Below, in pieces: positions 57,511-64,000 of a DNA stretch of 64,000 nucleotides (positions within the stretch are counted from its first letter, which is position 1; every line of letters starts with the position of its first letter). Where the stretch lies: contig JAAAJB010000032.1 in the NCBI GenBank assembly GCA_016098155.1, positions 1 through 64,000 on the forward strand, given 5' to 3'. The notes under the pieces were generated by a model that worked only from the letters and a program-made list of their open reading frames with translations, searched no databases and was not told the DNA's origin. The position numbers and the translations under genes were made by a program. The stretch comes from Actinomortierella ambigua (lineage: Eukaryota; Mortierellomycota; Mortierellomycetes; Mortierellales; Mortierellaceae).

Positions 57511-58948
57511 ATGAAGTTTGCAGCCGCCCTCCTCTGTCTCGTTGCTTTGATTTCCACGGTTAGCGCCCATGCGGCTCTGCTGTATCCTACCCCTCGTGGT
57601 GGCTATGGTACCAAGCAGTTCAACGGCCGTGTTCACGTACGTTTTTTTATCGAGTTCTACAGCTGTTGTACTTGGACGCAAACAATCGAGATTTGGTCAT
57701 TCAGTACCTTCCGCTCATATCCTGGACTGAATATCTTGACATGAAGTTGATACAACAACTTTACAAGAGAAAGAGAAGAAGAAGAAGAAGAACACGATCA
57801 TCCCGTTACCTCTTTACGACGTTTGTTGCGTATCTGACAATCTTCCTCGCTTCCTTCTTCCTTCCCCCGCCTCTCCCCTACACCTTCTCCTACCAACGGC
57901 TCTTCTTCCTGCCTGGTTTGTAGACCTGGATTGGCTACAAGGACAGCACCTGGTCGCAAAAGTTTACTTGCGGTGGGTACGCGCTCGGCCCCGAGACCAA
58001 AATGAAGGCCGGCCAGGTCATCTGGGTCCGTTTCTATGCCTCGTCCATGAAGTCTGCTGACATCAAGACACAGCCCAAGAGGCCATCGTCGCCTAGCAAG
58101 CAGTTCAAGCAATCCCGCCATGGTGGCGGCACGGTAAGTTTGAGGTCGTATTTGTATGTTCGAGTGGCGTGTAGCAGCATTGGGGGAAAACTGAGTCCCA
58201 TGCCCGGCTATGGAGAAGGACAGTGGGAGAGGGATAGAGAAAGAGTGAACGCGCGTGTTGTTTGTGCGTGTGGAAAGTTCATGATGTGAGCAATTCCCAA
58301 AACAAGGGCTTGCGGAGATTACAGCTCTCCTCTCCATCCGATGACAGTCCATGAACTCCCCCCCCCCTCGTTGCAGAGTACAACGACGCGTAGTGGAGAG
58401 AGAGTAAACGAGCTAATGATTCGAATATTCTATAGTGCGAGTTCTCGCTGTCCTATGATGGAGGCAAGACCTTCCGCCTCATTGGCCGCTACACCAAATC
58501 CTGCCCCGACTGTAAGTCCCCTCTGTCCCCTCTTTTTTTCGCGTGTCGTGATTCGCTCATGGTGCCTATTATTATTGGATGGTCTTGTCTTTCATGTCCT
58601 CCTAACCTGCTACCCGTTCCCCTCCGCTCCACATTCACCTTTCTCTCCCCAGCCTATTACAAGTGGCCTGTTCGTATCCCCAAGAATGTCCCCTCGTGCA
58701 CCAAGCGTGGCCAGTGCTTGTTTGTTTGGTCGTGGACTGCCAACATCCTGCCCCAGTACTACATGAACTGCGCAGACATCCATTTGACTGGTGTCAAGGG
58801 CGGCAAGCTGCCTCCCAAGCGCATTCAGATTGTCGACATCAAGGGTTACAAGATGGGCGTCACTGCTCCTGGTGATGGCATCAAGCACACCTCTGGTTCT
58901 GGTCCCTCCGACAGACAGATCAACGACAACATGAACTGGCGCTATTAG
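57511..58948 (+). CDS. Secreted AA11-like lytic polysaccharide monooxygenase
   Basis: LPMOs cleave crystalline polysaccharides oxidatively with one copper held by a histidine brace. AA11 enzymes act on chitin. Four exons (57511-57636, 57924-58133, 58436-58511, 58653-58948) join in frame to 235 residues. Residues 1-19 form a signal peptide ending VSA, so the mature protein starts with His20 (HAALLYPTPRGG), as the brace needs. The second brace His is His108 in RHGGGTCEFSLSYDGGKTF, a signature of AA11. The C-terminal CLFVWSWTANI..YYMNCADIHLTG carries the usual axial Tyr region and a disulphide Cys. No carbohydrate-binding module or GPI signal follows. A role in remodelling its own wall or degrading chitin is possible. 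The family call is based on these motifs, and a related histidine-brace family without LPMO activity cannot be excluded. Confidence 0.8.
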
Positions 58949-60205
58949 AGCAGCCTTGTTCTATTCTGTACCATTCAAATTTAAATCCCTCATCCATTTT
59001 ACGCGCTGATCTGAGAGGTGGCCAACGTCCGCTCTCAACCAGCTCTATAAGGTACTCCCCCTCTTTCTCTCGCTCCTCCTCTTCCTCCTCCTCCCCACCT
59101 CTCCTTTTGTACAGTACATACTTTTTTTTTATTTGTCCCGTTCTACGTTACCCTGACTGTTAGGAGTCTCCCAGCTTTCGAGATTAGTCTAGTATCTCTT
59201 CTTTTTTTTCGCTTGGACCACATGATTACGATACTCGCTGGCGAGTATGTGCTCGTGAACGAACTGGTACCCGACTTTGCCTCTCCCTTTCCTTCTTCTG
59301 TTTGAAAGAGGGGTGGGTGAGCGAGGCAAACAGGCAGCATATACCACACTCAGTGGACTCGCGTAGTTTGTCCAAGTTCCCACAAATAAATAACAACGCG
59401 TATACTCCAAAGGAGGGGAGGGCTCCGAAGAAAAAAAAACCTGATATTGCATCCGAAAGTTAAAGGCGTTCAAGCGATAAAATGAAGGAGCCATGAGAGA
59501 GCCTCGGACACATTCAGCACTGCGCACTGAGTGTGTCCAGGTTTGTGGCTTTGTTAGAGGTTTTTGTGTCAGAAAATGCAACGATAGTACCCAATCAAAG
59601 GTACCCTAACCGCCTTTTCGCCTGCGCAACAGGCTGAAGAACGTACAGTGCGTACAACACGAGGTACAGCGCGTACAACATGAGGCGATTGATCCACAAC
59701 CAGCTTATCACCAGCGAGAGAAGAGGGAAGGAAAAGAAAAGGAGGTGGGGGGGGGGCGGGAGAGAGGGAGAGCGAGAAAGAGAGAGAGAGAAGGAGAGAT
59801 GCGAGATTTTGTGTGTGAGAGAGGAGGGATGGCGGGATAGAGAATGTGGTGGGAAGGGAGGCAGGAGAGAGAGACATTCAATCCACGTAAACACAATGCA
59901 TGCTGCTGGTTACTTCGTTGACCTTTAGACAAACAGAGGAGAGGACCGAATGACTCGCGCAAAGGCCTCCTCTCCCAACAGGGGTCGGATGAAATCGATT
60001 TTCCATACGTACTTGTTGTTCCTCCTCCAATGGGCCTTTCGCTCGCTTCGCGCCCCCTCCCTCCCTCCAATCCCACCACTTTCGTGACGCGCATAAAAGA
60101 CTCTTCGGACATCCTGTCCGAACACTTTTTTCTTTCTCTCTTTCTTCTCACACTCTTCGTTCTTCCCTATCTCAACCACATCCTTCCATCCATCCACCCA
60201 CAACA
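58949..60205. other. Intergenic region between the LPMO and catalase genes
   Basis: It starts with the LPMO 3' UTR. No gene is supported. A GA-rich tract lies at 59730-59880. A near direct repeat GTACAGTGCGTACAACACGAGG/GTACAGCGCGTACAACATGAGG occurs near 59642-59685. The catalase promoter follows, with AGGGG near 59979, CCCCT at 60054 and a TATA-like CATAAAAG. Confidence 0.5.
60092..60099 (+). promoter_or_regulatory. TATA-like element of the catalase gene
   Basis: CATAAAAG lies 107 bases before the ATG and is followed by a CT-rich leader. AGGGG and CCCCT upstream resemble stress-response elements of other fungi, which would suit a catalase. That regulatory reading is inference. Confidence 0.4.
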
Positions 60206-62410
60206 ATGTCCCACGCAGGCCCCACGATCCTTGCAACCCCCAACAGCCGTGTCTTGACCACTAGCAATGGTATGAACTTTCTACTATGTTGCGCAGCCCG
60301 ACTGCAAGGCACTCTGCAGCCCTAACATGTCCCCTACACACACACACATACGCACTGCGCAGTGGCTCTAAACGTCCGTTTGCCTTACCTTCTGTCCCCC
60401 CCCCCCACATTCCACAACACCCACGCTTCGCGTCTCACTAGGTAACCCCGTCGATGACAACCAAAACTCGTTGACGGCCGGCGAGTTTGGCCCCGTTCTC
60501 ATGCAAGACTTTCACCTTATCGACAAGCTTGCCCACTTTGACCGTGAGCGCATTCCTGAGCGCGTTGTCCATGCCAAGGGAGCTGGTGCTCACGGCTACT
60601 TTGGTAGGTGCTTTCTTTGCCTCTTCTTGCTCCTCTTTTGTGTTTACCAACTGCAATTTGTCGCGGTAGATTTTCTGACACGCTTTTTTCTCTTTTTTTT
60701 TGTCTGACATCCCATTCATGCTTAAAATTTGAACAGAGGTCACGGCCGATGTGACACACCTGACATGCGCCCACTTCTTGCAAGAGGTTGGACGCAAGAC
60801 ACCAATCTTCAGTCGTTTCTCCACCGTCGGTGGCGAGAAGGGCTCGAGCGACTCGGCCCGCGACCCTCGAGGTTTTGCCGTCAAGTTTTACACTGAAGAG
60901 GGCAACTGGGACATGGTTGGTAACAACACCCCAATCTTCTTCATCCGCGACCCTCTCAAGTTCCCCGACTTTATCCACACCCAGAAGCGGTAAGTGTTTC
61001 TTTTTTTTCCCACACCATCATCATGAGGTCTGATGGTGTGATATCATTTGGAACAACAGTCGCTAAAACGCAAACGTCAACATTTTTATTAGCGACCCTC
61101 GTACGAACCTTAAAGACAAGGATATGTTCTGGTAAGGTTATCTTGACCCTACATTTTTTTCCCAAGAGGAATAACGTCCGTGTGTCTTGGGTGGCTCCCT
61201 AATAATCCCAACCTTAAGATGCGATGGGCTGGATCTAAACTTTTACTGATAAAAATTTTTTTGTGGGTGATACCTGTTTGTGTATATAAAAATGTTTCTC
61301 AGGGACTTCTTATCGCTGTCGCCCGAGACTTTGCATCAGGTGACGATCCTGTTCTCGAACCGTGGCACGCCCCACGGCTTCCGCCACATGCACGGCTTCT
61401 CGTCGCACTCGCTCAAGCTCGTCAACAAGGACGGTGTGGCCCACTATGTCAAGTGGCACTTCAAGACCGACCAAGGCATCAAGAACTGGTCCGATGCCGA
61501 GGCCAAGAAGCTCGATACCGCCAACCCTGATTCGTCCACCGAGGATCTCTTCCACGCCATCGAGTCTGGCAACTTCCCCTCGTGGACCGTCTACCTTCAG
61601 ATCATGACCGAGGAGGAGGCTGCCAACTACCGTTGGAACATCTTTGGTAAGGTGGAAGCGACTTGCGCAGCACATCATCACGAACCGTTTTTGTTTTGAA
61701 TTGGTACATACATATCACACATACATACTCATTCCATGGCTAACACACAACGCTTAAAAAAAAAAATAGACGTCACCAAGGTCTGGCCTCACAGCGACTA
61801 CCCGCTTCACAAGATCGGCAAGATGGTCCTGAACAGGAACCCAGAGAACTACTTTGCCGAGGTCGAGCAGGCGGCCTTCTCGCCCTCGCACCTCGTGCCC
61901 GGCATCGACGTCTCCAACGACAAGATGCTTCAGGGCCGTCTCTTCTCGTACCCAGACACTCACCGCCACCGTCTGGGAGGCAACTATCTCCATCTGCCCA
62001 TCAACCAGCCCTACCGTGCCAAGGTCGCAAACATGCAACGTGATGGACCACAGAACTACTCGGGCAACTTTGGTCGTCTGCCCAACTACGAGCCCCAGTC
62101 GCGTGATCCCGAGGGCCCTCACCAACAGCTGCAGGACATCCGAGCCAAAACATCGCCGTTTACGGTCTCTGGTCAAACGGGTCGGTACCCATTCCGAGTC
62201 ACGGACGATGACTTTTTGCAGCCCGGCAACCTGTATCGCCTGATGAAGGGCAAGGAGCAGGATGATTTGGTGAGCAACATCGTCCATCATCTGGGCTATG
62301 TCAAGAACCCAGATATCGTCAAGCGCCAGATCGGCCTCTTCTCGCGCGCCGACCCCGAGTGGGGCGCCCGTGTTGCGGATGGCATTGCCAAGCTCAAGTC
62401 TGGCCAGTAA
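60206..62410 (+). CDS. Monofunctional haem catalase (small-subunit type)
   Basis: Dismutates hydrogen peroxide to water and oxygen. Six exons (60206-60269, 60442-60603, 60737-60989, 61093-61131, 61303-61646, 61770-62410) keep phase and give 500 residues, the small-subunit size. The active-site His is His65 in [18 protein letters not shown]. The distal Asn lies in [20 protein letters not shown]. The substrate channel segment [20 protein letters not shown] is complete. The proximal haem ligand is Tyr348 in [19 protein letters not shown]-site residues are not obvious to me. The C-terminus (AKLKSGQ) is not a peroxisomal SKL-type signal and there is no signal peptide, so the cytosol is most likely. 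The 39-base fourth exon is the shortest internal exon of the gene. Confidence 0.96.
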
Positions 62411-62626
62411 ACCAAACCAAAACAAGGGAGAAAAAAAAAGTTGTACATAGGTCACATGAAGTTTTTTTCTTTTTTTTTTACACAATGAAAGTTTCTGTTT
62501 TTAAAAGCCACCGGTATGCATAAGAATGAGATTGTGGAATGGGATTGCGGCATAGCTTTTGGATTTGAATTGATTCGAAGCGGGGAACTTGCTGAAGCCA
62601 CCTCATAAATTAAAAATGGCGTATTA

Positions 62627-63991
62627 TTAGTAGCGATAATGGTCTGGTTTAAAAGGGCCTTCGGGTTCAATATTAAGATATGTGCACTGGGCGCGGCTTA
62701 GCTTGGTGAGCTTGACACCAATCTTTTGCAAGTGGGATGCAGCCACCTCCTCGTCCAGCACCTTGGGCAACCTGTGAACACCAACAGGATATGTCTCGGG
62801 TTTACTCCAGAGAGCAACTTGGGCCAGGACTTGGCACGAGAACGAATTGGACATGACAAACGACGGATGGCCCGTAGCGCAGCCCAAGTTCACAACATGA
62901 CCCTCTGCCAAAAGAATGATGTGGTTCCTTGATGCCACTTGGAAACGGTCGACTTGGGGCTTGATGTTGACGCAATTGACGGCGTTCTTCTTCAACCACA
63001 CGACATCAATCTCGACATCCGAGTGGCCAATGTTGCAGACAATGGCGTCATCCTTCATGACCGACATGTGCTTGCCACAGATAACGTCGCGGCCACCCGT
63101 AGCGGTGACAAAGATATCGCCCTCCAGGGCGGCCTCCTCCATCGTCGTCACTTCGTATCCGTCCATGGCAGCCTGGAGCGCGCAGATAGGGTCGGCTTCA
63201 GTGACAATGACACGCGCACCCATGCTCTTGAGAGCGGCAGCCGAGCCTTTTCCAACGTCGCCAAAGCCAGCCACGACAGCCACTTTTCCAGCAATCATAA
63301 CATCCGTTGCGCGTTTGATGCCGTCGCTCAGGGACTCGCGACATCCGTAGATATTGTCAAACTTAGTTTTGGTCACCGAGTCGTTCACACTGATGGCGGG
63401 GATCATAAGCTTGTTTTGTTTGAGTAGCTTGTACAAGCGAACAACGCCCGAGGTGGTTTCCTCCGAGATGCCTCTGATGCCTGGAAGGAGATGCGGATAC
63501 CTTTCGTGCACCAGTGCAACAAGGTCACCGCCGTCATCCAGAATCATGTTTGGGCCTTGGCCGCCTCTGAAAGCAAAAAGCTGCGTCTCAAGACACCACA
63601 CGAATTCCTCGTCGGTTTCGCCTTTCCACGCAAAGACCTTAAGTTGGAAATAATTATAATTAGTTCGTTCCTTATAGAATTTTCTCAAAAGAAGAAAGAG
63701 GCGCGACGTGATTTTTTTTTTTTACCGAAATACCAGAAGCGGCAATTGCAGCAGCAGCATGGTCTTGGGTCGCGAAGATGTTGCTGGAAGACCAGGTGAC
63801 TTCAGCGCCGAGAGCCGTGAGGGTCTCGATCAGCACGGCTGTCTGGATGGTCATACTGAGCGACCCAGCGATTCGAGCGCCTTTGAGTGCTTGTTGGTGG
63901 CCATACTTGCGACGGAGAGCCATCAGACCTGGCATCTCGTTCTCAGCGAGTGCGATCTCCTTGCGGCCAAGGGCGGCAAGGCTTATGTCGG
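62627..63991 (-). CDS. SAH1: S-adenosylhomocysteinase, 5' end outside the window
   Basis: Hydrolyses S-adenosylhomocysteine to adenosine and homocysteine, relieving product inhibition of methyltransferases. Two exons are seen (63726-63991 and 62627-63637), about 425 residues. The first begins with a TATATAG acceptor, so one or more upstream exons with the start codon lie beyond 64000. Landmarks are [85 protein letters not shown] with the catalytic Lys/Asp, and the NAD site [20 protein letters not shown]. The C-terminus ends [20 protein letters not shown] and a final Tyr-Arg-Tyr, the family's usual Lys/Tyr tail. Only the first 10-15 residues appear to be missing. Confidence 0.96.
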
Positions 63992-64000
63992 CTATATATT

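Noticed and set aside
59189..59581. 130-codon minus frame between the LPMO and catalase genes
   Set aside because: Begins and ends in low-complexity sequence; no domain and no paired cysteine or hydrophobic pattern worth following.
1..64000. Search for tRNA, rRNA, and intact transposons
   Set aside because: I saw no tRNA B-box with cloverleaf, no rRNA motifs, and no reverse transcriptase, integrase or transposase signature in either strand.

Overview
The window is nuclear DNA from a filamentous fungus. Genes lie close together on both strands and are split by short GT-AG introns. 5' leaders and promoters are strongly CT-rich. Products are typical eukaryotic housekeeping proteins. A TKL kinase fused to Sel1 repeats, an AA11-like secreted copper protein, a small borealin-like protein and very Ser/His/Gln-rich regulators suggest an early-diverging lineage, most likely Mortierella-like (Mortierellomycota/Mucoromycota). 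That placement is inference. I see no bacterial genes, tRNA, rRNA, CRISPR array or intact transposon.

Layout. 0.4-6.3 kb: a mitochondrial-type rhomboid protease (+), a Ser-rich GPI-anchor-type surface protein (+) and NSA1/WDR74 (-). 6.8-20 kb: one giant 11-exon gene (+) for a TOM1/HUWE1-type HECT ubiquitin ligase of about 3,890 residues. 22-31.4 kb: a bHLH transcription factor (+), an arrestin-like protein (-) and a disordered protein of unknown function (-). 31.7-35.4 kb: chorismate mutase (+) and a Sec14-type CRAL-TRIO protein (+). 35.7-46.2 kb: SOF1/DCAF13 (-) and NOC2 (+) diverge from one 319-bp promoter, followed by a TKL kinase with Sel1 repeats (-) and the MTR4 RNA helicase (-). 46.6-54.5 kb: lunapark (-), a small CxxC ORF (+), a borealin-like protein (+) and an Asi-like membrane RING protein (-). 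54.5-57.5 kb: a gap with no confident gene but several cysteine-motif open segments on the minus strand. 57.5-64 kb: an AA11-like LPMO (+), catalase (+) and S-adenosylhomocysteinase (-, cut by the window edge).

How the genes relate. There is no metabolic cluster. Four products act in ribosome or pre-rRNA maturation (NSA1, SOF1, NOC2, MTR4). Three concern ubiquitin or membrane quality control (the TOM1-type ligase, the Asi-like RING protein, lunapark at ER junctions). Exon boundaries were set by hand from splice consensus, reading phase and family similarity. Most models close in frame. The start codons of the kinase, chorismate mutase and the disordered protein are the main uncertainties.
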